This document shows positions 23,501 to 35,433 of a stretch of 64,000 nucleotides of DNA, piece after piece (position 1 is the stretch's first letter; every line of letters starts with the position of its first letter). The DNA is taken from assembly GCA_022419385.1 (NCBI GenBank), contig JAJUBI010000005.1, positions 2,046,001-2,110,000 of the forward strand. The letters run 5' to 3'. The position numbers and the translations under genes are program-made. This DNA is from Paraconiothyrium sp. Pb-2020. Its lineage: Eukaryota; Ascomycota; Dothideomycetes; Pleosporales; Didymosphaeriaceae. The notes under the pieces are model-generated. The model had not been told where the DNA came from and searched no databases. It saw only the letters and a program-made list of their open reading frames with translations.

Positions 23501-26500
23501 ATGTCGCTTGAGGAGAGACTGGTAAAGGTGCGCGACTCGCCCAAGGGTTCCACTCAGCATCAGGTACGCACTAACCCCACGATGCAAGGGAGAATGCTAA
23601 TTTCGTAGAACGCTGTAGTGCTTGCGGCCATTGAAGACACGCTTAAGCAGCAGAACTCGGAGCCCACGCCCACCGCATACTTCGCAGCGCTCCTTGCGCT
23701 TTTGGTCCGCCAGATATCGAGCGATGGCATAGCGAACAAGGAAACGGCCACATCGATCGTATACCTGCTCGACATCGTCACACCTCACGTCCCGGCACCG
23801 CTGCTACGATCAAAGTTCGCCGGCATCCTTCCTAATCTAGCCCCCGCACTCACACATCCCAACGCCGAAGCTCCACTCCTTCGATCTGCCATAGGATGTC
23901 TTGAGTCGCTGCTCGTTGCGCAAGATGCGCGCGCGTGGGAAATCCCAGCGTCACAGGCCGGACCTCGCGCCGCTGTCGCGGGGCTCTTACAGATAGCTGT
24001 GGACCACAGACCGAAAGTGAGGAAGAGGGCTCAGGATGCGCTTGCAAATGTTCTGAACAATGCGCCGCCGAGTCCATCACTGGACCATCCGGCTGCCGAC
24101 ATGTGCGCAGAGACGGCGCTCAAGATGTTGAAGGACATTGCACTAGCAGCGGGCAGGTCGGCGAACCAGAAGAAGCGACAAGCTGCTGAGCAAAGCAAAG
24201 AGCCGGATCTCATGCATGCATTGCAACTGATCAAGACTATCGCTAACACATCCGGTGGCTGGCCGAGCAGGAAGATCGATGTTTTGTGCGAGCTGCTTCT
24301 GAACATTTCACGGTCCAGCAGCGAATATCTTACCATGGCGGCTTTCGAAATCTTTGAGTTGATATTCGCGGGCATGACCGACGAGGTCTCTTCCGCGAAG
24401 CTGCCTCGTCTCCTCGAAGTTATTTCTGATCTTCAGCCCTCTAAGAACGATACGCAATTGCTTCCCCCGTGGATAGCCGTCATATCAAGAGGGTACGAGG
24501 TCTCGGCTGTGATCGAGCCCGAAGACACGTTTGCAAAGCTTCCCGAACTCTTCAACATGGTCGCTTCCTTCCTCGAGTCACCGTCACACAATATCCGCGT
24601 TTCTGCTTCTGAGTGTTTGATTTCTTTCTTTGCGAATATTATACCCGACAGTGTTATTTTGGAGCCTTCCATTTACGATGAGAAGATTCTGGAAAAGCTG
24701 GCCCAGGCTGCTCAGAATCTATTAAGCGTCAAGTATCAGGCTGCTTGGATGGAGGTTTTCAGCATGTTGGGCGCTATGTTCGATGCGCTGCGTTGGCGCT
24801 CAGAGCCAATCTTGAGGCCTGTGTTGAGGACTGTCGGGGAGTTGAGAAGCAACGAGACCTTCGCAGGAAAGAAAGAGGCGGATGCTGTCATCTCGAAAGC
24901 GATCGGTTCCATGGGTCCGGATGCTGTTTTGGAAGTGTTCCCGCTTAATCTACCGAGACCGCCACCCGGCCAGACAGGCAGAGTTTGGATGCTACCGCTG
25001 CTCCGCGATGCGGTACATAATTCAAGATTAGCGCATTTCAGGCAAGAGATGGTGCCACTCAGCGAGCTCATGTTCCAAAAGGTTATTGACCATGCCAATA
25101 AGGAGAAGACGATGGAAATCAAGGTTTTCGAAACAGTCGTGCACCAAATCTGGTCCATATTGCCCGGCTATTGCGATCTGCCACTAGACCTTGTGGAAGC
25201 GTTCGATCAAAACTTTGCGGAGATGTTGGCAAACTTGCTCTACAGCCAAGCAGACCTGCGAACGGACGTGTGCCGAGCGTTGCAAAACCTTGTAGACGGA
25301 AACAAAGCTATTGCCGAGCTGGAAGGCGAGGACGATCTCATCGCACAGGCACGAATTTCGAAAGCGCAGGGACAGAAGAATCTAGAGCATTTGGCTGGTT
25401 TCGCAAGCAATATGCTAGCTGTGCTGTTCAACGTCTATAGCCAGACACTGCCACAATATCGGGGTACTATTTTGAGGACGATCAATGCGTTCCTTAGCAT
25501 CATCCCTGAGAAGGTGGGTCAAGACTCGATATTGAAAACCCATCCGGTTACTGACCAGTTTGCAGGAGCTCATGGAGACTTTCGAACGAGTTGCTACCAG
25601 CCTTGAGGCAGCTCTACCAGAAGGCGGCTCCCAGACGCAAGCGGATAAGCAAAAACAGAACAAAAACCAGAACAAAATGCCGCCCATGAGCCACACGCTC
25701 ATGGATCTCATCATCACTATTGCCCCTTACCTTCCGCGCGACAGTTACCCCTCGCTGTTCAACATGGCTTCCATCATGATCAACAAAAAGGAGGATCCCC
25801 AGTTGCAGAAAAAGGCATATAAACTAATCCCAAGGCTTGGGGAATCAGAAACCGGCAAAGCAGCATTGCAAGCGCGAACGGGAGAACTCCAACAATTCCT
25901 GTTGCAAGGCTCCGAGGCAGTTTCCGGACCTGCGCGTAGGGACAGATTACTAGCTCTATATCAGATCTTAGAATACCTTCCCCAGACTGACCTTCATTTC
26001 ATTCCATCAATCCTTTCCGAAGTCGTCATCGCAACGAAGGAAGTAAATGAGAAGGCTCGAGAGGCAGCTTATGAGCTGCTCGTCGCGATGGGTGAGAAGA
26101 TGGCTTTGGGTGGAACGGTCCTCCAGAACAAGGTTCCTAACATGCCCGAGGATGCGCCATCCGTGGAAGCGTCTCTCGAGGAGTACTTCACTATGGTCTC
26201 GGCTGGTCTCGCTGCATCGACTCCACACATGATCTCCGCCTCGATCACCGCCGTCACCCGCATACTATTCGAATTCCACTCTAGGGTCTCCAACGAGACG
26301 ATACAGAACCTTCTCGAGATCATGGACATGTTTCTGCAAAACCCCAACCGTGAGATTGTACGGAGTGTCCTTGGCTTCGTGAAGGTAGAAGTCATCTCAT
26401 TACCTGATTCACTTATCAAGCCTCGTCTCAACACCTTGCTCGCTAACCTCCTCGTCTGGAGCCACGAACACAAAGCGCACTTCAAGGCCAAGGTGAAGCA

Positions 26501-27392
26501 CATTGTGGAACGCATGATCCGGAAGTTTGGCATCGACGAAGTCGAGCGCGCCTGTCCAGCAGAGGACCGAAAACTCATCACGAATATTCGAAAGACACGC
26601 GAGCACCGGAAGAAGAAGAAGCAACAAGGAGCTGAGGACGGCGAGGAGCCCGCAGAGAAGCCGAAAGGTCGATTTGAAAGCGAATACGATCAAGCTGTGT
26701 ACGGCAGTGAGAGCGAAGACGAAGAAGGTGATTCGGAGGACGAGTTCATCAAGGCGCAAAGCAAGCAGCGACAAGGAAAGTCTAAGCACGGCGAAACGTA
26801 CATTGTCGAAGACGAAGACGAGCCGCTTGACCTCCTGTCGAAGCGCGCGCTCGGAAACATTTCCTCGACGAAGCCTCTGCGACGGAAAGAGGTGCCGCAG
26901 AAGAAGACGAAGGCGCGAATGAATGAAGACGGCAAGCTCATCTTGAACGAATCAGATACCAACGATGCGCCCAGCGCAGGAAAGAAGGGAGGCAAGCAGC
27001 ACGCCGCCGACAACCAAGGGGTCGTTCACATGGACATCGATGAGGATGGCCTCTCTCTTGAAGCAGGCATTAACGCTTACGTCGATGCTATCAAGGGCCG
27101 TGACGCCGTGCAGCGCGGCCAGAAGGGCAAACTCAAGTTCAGCAACAAGAAAAGTATGAATGAAGATGACATGGATGTTGATAGTGGAGATGAGAAGGAG
27201 GACAGGAGAGCGAAGTCTGGAAGCGGGATGGGCCGGGGTCGAGGCGGTGCACATAATCAGAGGAGAGGATTAGGCATTGACAAGTCAAAGGGTACACAAG
27301 GGTCTGGGAGGGTCGACAAGGGGAACAGGAGTCCAAAGATGAAAGGGTGGGGCGGCCAGGGGAGAAAGTCTGGGGGCTGGACAAAAAAATAG
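23501..27392 (+). CDS. RRP12: RRP12-like ribosome biogenesis HEAT-repeat protein (NUC173)
   Basis: There are three exons, 23501-23563, 23609-25513 and 25566-27392, giving about 1,264 residues, close to yeast Rrp12. The 45-bp and 52-bp introns have clear branch sites (TGCTAAT, TTACTGAC), and both splice in phase 0. The start at 23501 gives MSLEERLVKVRDSPKG, like family N-termini; an in-frame ATG at 23354 is less likely. The body is alpha-helical HEAT repeats, including the NUC173 region in the first half (ASFLESPSHNIRVSASECL). The last 250 residues are charged, with acidic stretches and a basic Gly/Arg/Lys end (GRGRGGAHNQRRGLG). Rrp12 takes part in pre-40S and pre-60S export and maturation from nucleolus to cytoplasm. 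Confidence 0.93.
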
Positions 27393-27561
27393 TGGGAGGG
27401 ATTATTGCGTTGCATGGCAAAGGGAGTTTCGATGTTTATGAAATAAGATACCATTTTTACTGCAAAGACACTGTCCTGATTGTTTTGGCATGGGGCGTCA
27501 TGATTTGGAGGTGGCGTCATCGACCTACTTATCATAACACCACGGTATACCCAAAGTTTGA

Positions 27562-27840
27562 TTTCTCTACAACACTTCCCATCATCTCCTTTCCATCTTC
27601 CTCACGTCGAAGGACTTAAAATCCTCCGGTCTGATCCGCTACCGCTATGGCCTCCTTATCGGCGCCTACGTCACCATGACTGGGGTCGCTTTCCTCCGCG
27701 TGTCACGCCAGCCCTACAGTCAAAGCATTAAGTGGGAACAGTACGAGACGATCTTGAAATTCACCACTTTAGGCGCAGTGCTGGTTGGCATCGGAATGGG
27801 AGGGCTGAAGAAGAGGAACAAGGGTGCTTTGAGGGCGTAG
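27562..27840 (+). CDS. Short single-pass membrane protein frame, start unresolved
   Basis: The frame is open from just after a stop at 27559-27561 to the TAG at 27838-27840. The first in-frame ATG is at 27676, leaving 54 residues, but the protein-like sequence begins upstream with SSGLIRYRYGLLIGAYVTM. It continues with LRVSRQPYSQSIKWEQYE and a hydrophobic TLGAVLVGIGMGGL before a basic tail (KKRNKGALRA). There are two hydrophobic stretches and many basic residues, so a small mitochondrial or ER membrane protein is possible. A short first exon with the true ATG may lie upstream, ending in an intron near the pyrimidine-rich tract before 27617, but I could not identify it with confidence. I do not recognise the family. 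Confidence 0.45.
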   Translation, partial: FLYNTSHHLLSIFLTSKDLKSSGLIRYRYGLLIGAYVTMTGVAFLRVSRQPYSQSIKWEQYETILKFTTLGAVLVGIGMGGLKKRNKGALRA

Positions 27841-27966
27841 GACAGGCGTCTTGCAGATGTAGTAAGAGTAGTCGGCGAATTAGGGAAAGGCACCAGACAA
27901 ACTTTGGGAGGGGGAAGACAAGATTCAAATAAGCAGCTCACCGAATCAAAAAAGGCGAAATAAAGA

Positions 27967-28054
27967 AGCGGCGAACCAGAATTGAACTGGTGACCTTCAG
28001 GAACCACGAGTTTGGTGACTGCAGCCCGCTGCTCTACCACTGAGCTACCGCCGC
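27967..28054 (-). tRNA. tRNA-Cys (GCA) with a 16-nt intron
   Basis: The reverse strand folds into a full cloverleaf. The 7-bp acceptor is GCGGCGG with TCGCCGC, one G-U. The D arm is GCTC-AGTGGTA-GAGC, the variable loop has five bases, and the T arm is ACCAG-TTCAATT-CTGGT. The discriminator is T, the base typical of tRNA-Cys. The anticodon loop CTGCAG carries GCA. A 16-nt intron follows position 37, the canonical place. The anticodon stem GCGGG pairs with CCTGA with one G-T and one G-A mismatch at its base. Confidence 0.9.
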
Positions 28055-28341
28055 GAGGTCGTCGATGTGGGCGTTCTGATGGGATGAAGATATATGTGCG
28101 TGTATTAAGCAGAGTTCCTTGCCACGTATGTAGGTTAGGGTTCGATGTACGCACAGTGGATAACAGAAAGGCCACGTCGCCGCAAAGACTTAGCAATTTC
28201 TGCTTGCACCGTAGGTTATCTTTCCAAACATACCTTCGAATACACAGCTTTCAGCTACAGGGCCACTTTGTTCAATGGAAGGATCCGACATTCAATTTCA
28301 AAAGATTATATGACAAGCAACATTGTGTCTACGCTTTACAT
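28055..28341. other. Region between tRNA-Cys and the beta-propeller gene
   Basis: This short AT-rich stretch is the tRNA 5' flank and the 3' flank of the minus-strand propeller gene. No further feature is seen. Confidence 0.4.
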
Positions 28342-29337
28342 TCATGCTGTCAAGTCAACAGCTACTACCTTCCCACCTTCCAAAAAAGTCCCGTCAGCCT
28401 GTTGGCCACCCATGGCGCTCACATATAGAACCCCTCTATCCATGTACGTTCTCCCAACGACCGCCGCCGTTGGGCCTAAGACTTTTGTGTATTCCCCTCC
28501 AAGAGTGACCACCTCCTTGTCATTACGGATCCTAACAATATCATTGGCAGCATCTCTCGCCAAAAAGACTGTGCCATCATCCGTGATTGCGAGGTCATCA
28601 ATGACACCAAGATTCTTAGCCAGCGTGACAACATCTCCACGTGGACGACCTGTATGCTGGTCAACCGACACCTTGTGCAGAGAGCCGAGCTGCAAATTCG
28701 AGAAGTAGAGCGTAGGACTAGCATTGCCGGAAGGAACAGGATTCGGTCGGAAGACCTTGAGGCCGTTTGCACCTAGAGGCAAAGGCGTAGACAGATTGTT
28801 CGCAGTTGATGCATCCTGCAGTACGACTTCATACTTGCCGGTCCTAACATCCACTTTGCGAATATTACCAGCCCAGCTGTCAGTAAACAGAAGCGTATCG
28901 CTGTTCAATGCCGCAAATCCATTGATCTGTGCATCCTTAAGATACGCAAGTTTCCTGACTTTGACACTATCCTTGGTAGTCCCGCGTCGCAGGTCTACAC
29001 TCCAGATGTTCGCATCGCCAGTGCCGTTCGCAGTTACGGAGCTGAAGTTACCGGCTGCGACGGCGAAGACGTCGGTTTCGTACTCGGTAATGCCGAAGAT
29101 GGAGTTGGAATAGGCGAAGGTGTGTAGCAGAGTGTTTTGCGTGGCGTTGGAAGAGGGGTCGATGATGTGGAGCTGTGCTGGAGCCTGGCCCAGGACACCA
29201 GCGAGCACGGATCCGTTTCGGGTAGAGGCAACATTCTCTACCCAAGTGGGATTGGGAAATTGTTGTACTATTCGGACGTTGGCCGCTAGTGAGAGGCCTG
29301 AGAAGGTAGCGGCTAGGACGTATTCGAAGGAGCGCAT
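28342..29337 (-). CDS. Secreted SMP-30/gluconolactonase-like six-bladed beta-propeller protein
   Basis: This single exon encodes about 331 residues. The N-terminus has a signal peptide (MRSFEYVLAATFSGLSLA). The body shows propeller strand patterns typical of the SMP-30/TolB-like superfamily: FPNPTWVENVASTRNGSVL, then NGFAALNSDTLLFTDSWAG, LGANGLKVF, VIDDLAITDDGTVFLA and GRTYMDRGVLYVSAMGG near the end. The D-D-L-A/D-D-G motif is characteristic. Family members include lactonases and strictosidine-synthase-like enzymes, and many fungal ones are uncharacterised secreted proteins. A TATA box lies about 95 bp upstream of the start, and a short-chain dehydrogenase follows in the same orientation 484 bp upstream. 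A paralogue occurs at 52522-53502. The reaction is unknown. Confidence 0.85.
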   Translation of the reverse strand: MRSFEYVLAATFSGLSLAANVRIVQQFPNPTWVENVASTRNGSVLAGVLGQAPAQLHIIDPSSNATQNTLLHTFAYSNSIFGITEYETDVFAVAAGNFSSVTANGTGDANIWSVDLRRGTTKDSVKVRKLAYLKDAQINGFAALNSDTLLFTDSWAGNIRKVDVRTGKYEVVLQDASTANNLSTPLPLGANGLKVFRPNPVPSGNASPTLYFSNLQLGSLHKVSVDQHTGRPRGDVVTLAKNLGVIDDLAITDDGTVFLARDAANDIVRIRNDKEVVTLGGEYTKVLGPTAAVVGRTYMDRGVLYVSAMGGQQADGTFLEGGKVVAVDLTA

Positions 29338-29821
29338 GATGAGGTAAATCGTTTGGTTCGGCTTTGTAGAGAGGTTACTTCACAGCGGAACTCAATTTTC
29401 GTATGGTATTGGAGCGTACCGATACACCTCTTTTATACGTCGCATGCATGCTCCGATTTGACTATGATGTCCTAAATCCGTGAATCATGCTTACCTATCC
29501 TTGCTAGACGACGATTTGACTGCACACTCAGCAATCCAACCGAGCAACAAACACTAGCTCTACAAGCTGCCTGCGGAGTTTGAGTGCAAGGATATAGGAG
29601 TTACCTGCGAATGTATGTCAATGATTCGAAATTGCATGCGGAGTTTATTGCGTCTTGAAGAATGGGTAGGAAGGGTGGCCTCATTAGTCTTACTACAAAT
29701 AGTAATGTCCGCTAGCGTTGGGACGGATGTAAATCCCTCTCTTCAAGCTGGAGAATCGGGCAATGCTCCCTTGACTCGTTTATCATCCGACACACAATGT
29801 TCATACATCTATACAAGCACT
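29338..29821. other. Intergenic region between propeller and SDR genes
   Basis: This 484-bp stretch is the promoter of the propeller gene (minus strand) and the 3' flank of the SDR gene. It holds a TATA box at 29431-29437. No gene is seen. Confidence 0.5.
29431..29437 (-). promoter_or_regulatory. TATA box of the SMP-30-like gene
   Basis: The minus strand reads CGTATAAAAGAGG about 95 bp upstream of the start codon. This is the canonical TATAAAA sequence at a plausible distance, as in strongly regulated fungal genes. Confidence 0.6.
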
Positions 29822-30818
29822 TTAATATCCATGTTTTCCAAATTCCTCTTCGGTCCATTCCCACAATTTTCGAGCCAGGCCCAAGTCCTGACTGTACTTC
29901 GAGCCCTTGGTCACAATACCTACCGGTCGGTAGAACTCACCATTTTGGAGGTTCGACTTGTCTATCGCCGCCAAGTATGTCTGGCTCAAGGCACCACCTC
30001 TTGTGTCTTTAAAATGACCTGGCAGTATCGGTACAAGTTGCTTGTAAAACCAAAACCCGATCTTCATGAAAGGGCCGGACACGAAGGCATTGTATAAATC
30101 CGTGATGATGACTCCAGGGTGGACAGATACAGAAGTGATCTGGGGATAACGCGCACTGAGCTCCCGTGTAAACAAGATATTGGCTAGCTTGGACTGCCCA
30201 TAACGTCTCCAAGTGTACTGCTTTTCCAGTTCGGACTGATCGAAGATTATACCACCACTCGGCGCGGCCATCATACCCAAGCTCGATACGTTTATAATCC
30301 GAACATCGGCGCCAGGCTGCTCGGCCGTCTTTAGCAACACCGGCATAAGTAGCTTGGTGAACAGCGCGTGGCCCACATGATTCGTGCCGAATTGGATCTC
30401 GTATCCTTCCTTAGTGAGGTTGAACGGAGTCATCATGATGCCCGCATTATTGATTAGCGTATCGAGCCGTTCCTCGCGCGAGTTAAATGTTGAGGCGGCC
30501 TCTGCAATAGAGGAAAACGACGTCAGGTCTAATGGGAGGTGGACAATCACCGCAGAGGGGACTTCGCGCTGGATATCGGCAATGGCGGAATCGGCTTTGG
30601 AGGCGGTGCGCGCAGCCAGGTATATGCGTGCCGGTGAGTGGGCAGCCAGGTAGGCGATTGTCTGCTTGCCGAGGCCAGCATTGCCTTAAACATTCTATAA
30701 GCTCCTCTTCAACACGTACGAATGCGAAGAAAAGTTACGCACCTCCTGTTACCAGAATGACTTTCCCCTCCAAACTAGGTATATCCGTTGCGGGGTTGAA
30801 TTGCGCCATTCCACCCAT
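29822..30818 (-). CDS. Short-chain dehydrogenase/reductase (WW-domain oxidoreductase/retinol dehydrogenase-like)
   Basis: There are two exons on the minus strand, 30818-30743 and 30684-29822, with a 58-bp intron (GTGCGT...TTTAAG); the product is about 312 residues. Splicing completes the Rossmann motif TGGNAGLGKQT (residues 24-34). Further SDR signatures are NNAGIM (about 104-109), the Ser of NVSS (about 160) and the catalytic YGQSK (Tyr about 187, Lys about 191), followed by SVHPGVIITDL. The enzyme should use NAD(P)H to oxidise an alcohol or reduce a carbonyl; the substrate is unknown. An alternative start is the ATG at 30809. It lies in tandem with the secreted propeller gene, but no shared pathway is proven. 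Confidence 0.9.
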
Positions 30819-33800
30819 TGTCCCGTCAGTCAAGCTTGGAACGGAGAGATGCAGACCTAGAAGATATGCCACAGTCCCAACTTCCAAGAGAAGAGACTAA
30901 AGGCTGTACGGTGAGGTGGGTGTGGGCATTCTGTCCGACTTTCGAACGGCTAGCGGTTTGCGAAGTAGCTCGTGCCATGACGACAGCCGAGGCGACCAAC
31001 GCGAACAGGGGATAGGACCAACATCGCACCGTAATCCGTTGAGGTTTTGCGGTGGTCTAACAGCAAAGCAATGTAGGCTCTTAAGTTCTAAGAGAACGTT
31101 TAAGATACTCGGGAGAAGATGACAAGATGGCTGCAATAACAGACCACGCGACGCTAGCGCTTACAACGCGATCTGGCGGCGTGGGAGCGGCGTAGGGTTG
31201 GATCGATCGCCAAAGTGACCTACACTCCTCATTATGCACACTTACATAGAGGAAGCCACAGCATGCCTTTCCTCCCGCTTGAGCCTTAGACCCGCCAGAC
31301 ACAGTCATCAAACGACCAATTGGGTGTTCTGAGTTGCTACCCCGATGATTCCCGTAACGTTAACGTTCGAGTGGAGATTACAGTATGTCATCTCCATGCC
31401 TCAGGTGCGGTTTGCCTCCAGTGTACCTACGGTACTCATATGCCCGAAGGCAGAATGTGCTACGCGCTGTAGCTACCAAAGCCTGACAACAAGATGACAT
31501 TTTATTGGACACTACAACCTGACAGTATTCGATGAGGCTTTACTCGATTGAATGGGAGATTTGGGACATCCGGAGATCGGCAACAACCAGAGTGTATGCA
31601 GAGACCGTAGGACCTCCACCTAGACTTAAACGAAGTAGAATATCATGGCTTTCCATTGGAAGCAAAATATAGTCGGGTGCATGGGGATATCTCCAGAGAC
31701 TACATGTCGGACGAAGAAAAATCTGGAGCGGCATGACCACCTAAGAACGATCGTGCAAAGAGATATACGAGCAGTAGCACGCTATTATTGGTGTTGGTCA
31801 ACCGCCTCAGGTAACTGGCCTGTGACGCTGTCCTCGGATTACGCAAGCAATGATCCACGTGCGTTCACGCGCAGCGTAAGCCAAAATGGAAGGCGCTGCA
31901 GAAATGAATCCAATGCACAAATGGAAGAGATCCGTGAGGTACAGTGCATTGAGAGTTTGTTACCTGGCAAAGTCACCGCTTGTGAGGTGACATTCAATTA
32001 GAAACCCGTCGGCCGAGCTAAGAGGCGCACTTTGATCAGGATAGAATAAGGGGACATGCACGATGGACGATATCTACAGGGATACAGATGGACAAGCCTC
32101 GTGAAGCTGATGAGACAAGAAGCGCACGTTGACGTAGATCAGCTGCATGGGGTTCGTTCGATCAGGTTAACCTCTTGTTCAGATGTCAGCGCAAGCGTAC
32201 ATGCACAATTTTGACGGAGCGAACTCCGTTGACATGGACGGGTCGAGATCTTGCAGTGAAGATGGACAGACAAACGTATTTGCGTTGAGCATGACGAACA
32301 CGAACACGAATACGGGTCGCACAACTCGGCGTGAATGGAACGGCCCGAAGCCTCACCGCCACTGTTCCGATCCGGCAAAACTATTTCAGGAGCGGTACCC
32401 AGAACCAGATATCGGCAGACTGCTTGCGTAGAGGAGCTGACAAGAGCATAACTTTAGCACGTCAACCCTACCATTTTCCCACCTGTGAGAACGGATGCAG
32501 ATGTGCTCAACCAGGTGTCTGGAGTAGGATGAGCTGAGGTCTGCAAGGATCTTTGTGAGGAACAGTACATTAGCGCGGCCTGAGACCGGTCGTCTTCTCG
32601 ATTACATGATGCAAGGTGGACGTTTCGAAGGTTTCAAGAGTCTTGAGAGTTTTCGGCCAGACGACCTCTGTTCGGTGTAGACGCATTTTAACGTTCAGAA
32701 AACCGCTTGCCGTACAGAGTAGGTAGCACATGGGTGTCTTTGAACGTTGAGCTATTAAAGACGTTGGGTAACGTGCGCGGCATGGCTCCCGTGGAAACTC
32801 CAAAGACAACCAAGTCGTAGAACTTCTAGAACAGCCAGGCGAGTCCATAATGCATCCTTCAATATTGTTGAGTCGATAGAATATCCGACGCTAAAAAGTG
32901 TGTCCGCGAACCCGAGGGCGGACCCATGTCGCTCCTTCGTGACGCCCCTTGCATGGTATGTCCAAAACGGTCGACCTGCATGACATCTGCGGGTGCTTTG
33001 TTTGAGGTTGTGGAAAAGGCAATCCGGCAGCACTAGACGGCATGTCTTGGGGATCCCGATGGAGTGATGCTCACGGGTAAAGCAAGGCGGTGACCGTCAG
33101 CTTTCTGCTTGACAGAGAGATGGCAAAGGGGAAGGAACCGAGATGGCAGCAGCTGCAGGTTCCTTCACCTGCAGCGTCCCGTTTCTAGAAGTATATCGAC
33201 GCCTTCCTGTTTGCTCCGGCGGCCAGACGCGATGGTTGGGATTTGGGATGCAGGTGTGGTTACACGAGTGGCGTATTAAGCTCTCAGTGCGCGTCCGAAG
33301 CGTCACTTGATAGGTCTTGGACAGATGACACATGCAACTGCGTGCATCACCGTTCACTGAGCGTTTGGCCGAGCACTCCCAGCGTCAGCAGAAGCATGTC
33401 GCGTGGCAGCTGAAGGCGCTTGCAAGAATCGAGAAGGTGTTGTGTAACAGTACCGTGCCTGCTGTGGGTACGCATGGCAGCGCGCAGGATGACTTGCTTG
33501 ACTAGGGAGCGGATCCGCCCGTGCGGGATGCTGTTGTACATGGTTATGCAAGGCAGGCCGGGTCAACTGTAGACCCTCGGCCCGAGTCCACCCTCAGCAG
33601 ATCGGGCTGCACATGACATGCAACGCTAGCTCATGATGACTTGGTCTGGACGCGTGCGTGTGCTGGAGAAGAGTCATGGTCCTGCTCCGAAAGCCAGAGC
33701 CTCGATGTTGGCAACCACATCATGGTGCCCATTTCTGGTCGCAGGAAGTCCATGGTTACTCTACCATGGTGCAGACTTCTTCTCTTCTTGGCGCAGTCCT

Positions 33801-35433
33801 GTCATCGAACTCTATCCTGCTTCGTTCAGTCTTCCAATGGTGCTACCTCGGCAGATTGCTAAGAAGCGCAGAAGCTATTCCCGCTAGCTGCCATCTAAAC
33901 CTTTTCCTCACTCTTTCCCCGACGGCGGGCGAACGATACGAACTGCCGGAAGACTACCCCAGGCCCCGGACGACACGACATCGATGGCCCGGTCAAACGG
34001 TCGCTGGGATTCATCGTCTCAACTGGTGCGACGTGTTCCAAATTGATTGAGGGGTCCTTAATCGACTTGATTAAGGTTTCGCCCATTACCTTTACACGAA
34101 CGAGGGTTCGCAGCTCGCTTGCCCGCGGAGATTAATCTTGACCTCCGAAATTCATGTCAATGTCGTGGTCCATGGTGAATCTGCCATTGTGCAGCATCGC
34201 ACGCTACCAATGTCCTAATCTCGTTGCTCGACCGAGCCAGCCACCATTGCTACTTCTGTACCATGTGGATATTGCGAGATAACGCGCAGGCAGCGACGAC
34301 TCGGGATGGAGTCATCGCCTTGCCGGGGGAGAATAGTCGTCCGCCACGTTCGCGCGTCCAGCGCGAGCAGTCTCCGGCGCATCAATCTCCCAAGATCGCC
34401 ACCAGACCTGGCTGGAGGATTTGCTCGCCTTGCGTGCTGCACGAGATTCGGGCGTCTTTACTGCCCATCTGCCCCACATGTCCACCAATCCCAAATCAGC
34501 AATACCGCCGCCCAGCGTCTAACCTCGAGGCATCTGGCATACGACTCCACTCTTCCATCGCTGTGATCGTGCATCCTAGAACCAAGGCCCCCACATACGC
34601 TGAGCTCCTCCATGATTCCACATGACGACGACACTGGGTGCTGAAGGTTCCTTGTGCGGGGAAAACCTCCTGTGATAGCGAAGCGAGATAAATGGCGCCT
34701 GTCACGTCTCGTCGGTACCGACAGCAGGTGCAGCTAAGATCTGAACAGCAGAGGCGCCATCGACTCCCGAAACAGCGCGGGTGTCACCGGCGCTGCCGGC
34801 AGAGTCCGGGCACCAGGCAACGCACATGGCGCTACGGATTCGTCTCCGGACGCAGCATCGTCCAACACGAAGGATGCAACAGTCGTCTGGGGAACGGTCG
34901 CAACGTCATGTCAAGGCGGCCATTGTTTGTGCCGCCACTTGCATTTCCCAAACTATCGTACAAGCCTACTACAGACCCTATTCGCTGCCCGACTTCATCG
35001 TTCCAGAAACAAGCTCTACTCATACATAGGAGCCTGAGAATGGCAGGCATGGCGTGTTCCATGCCTGCCGCCATCTCATGCAGCGAGCAGCGGAGATCCG
35101 AGGAGAAATTGCAAAGGGACGCAGGCGATAAATGCCGCCCATCGCGAAACTTGTCATGTCCAGGTGTCGGTCCAATGACGACTTTCATTTCGAACGTATG
35201 CCTCCGTCCAGAATGCTCCCATACTTTTTCCCAATCCCATTTCCTTCTTCACCCTTGCTCCAATCAAGATCCCAGAAATTACCCATGTGACCGTTACCCC
35301 AAACCAAGATGAAATATCGATATGAATTCAAAGCAGCGCAAGCGCGGAAAATCCCGCCGAAGCGTGCGACCGAGGCCTAGCATGCGTGCCTCTTCTCCGA
35401 GGTGGAGGCTGATGGCACTGCCATTTTTCCTGC
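30819..35433. other. Gene-poor region of 4.6 kb
   Basis: Many short frames are present (the longest is 34692-35312 plus), none with a recognisable domain, and I could not link them into exon series. There is a perfect hairpin at 35042-35069. No tRNA, transposon terminal repeat or tandem array is visible. Non-coding transcripts or rapidly evolving genes cannot be excluded. Confidence 0.45.
35042..35069. repeat. Perfect 11-bp inverted repeat (hairpin)
   Basis: The arms ggcaggcatgg and ccatgcctgcc are exact reverse complements separated by a 6-base loop (cgtgtt). The hairpin lies about 370 bp beyond the 3' end of the transcription factor gene. Confidence 0.7.

Noticed and set aside
34692..35312. 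206-codon plus-strand frame downstream of the transcription factor
   Set aside because: Arg/Gln/Ser-rich with no motif; probably random open frame.
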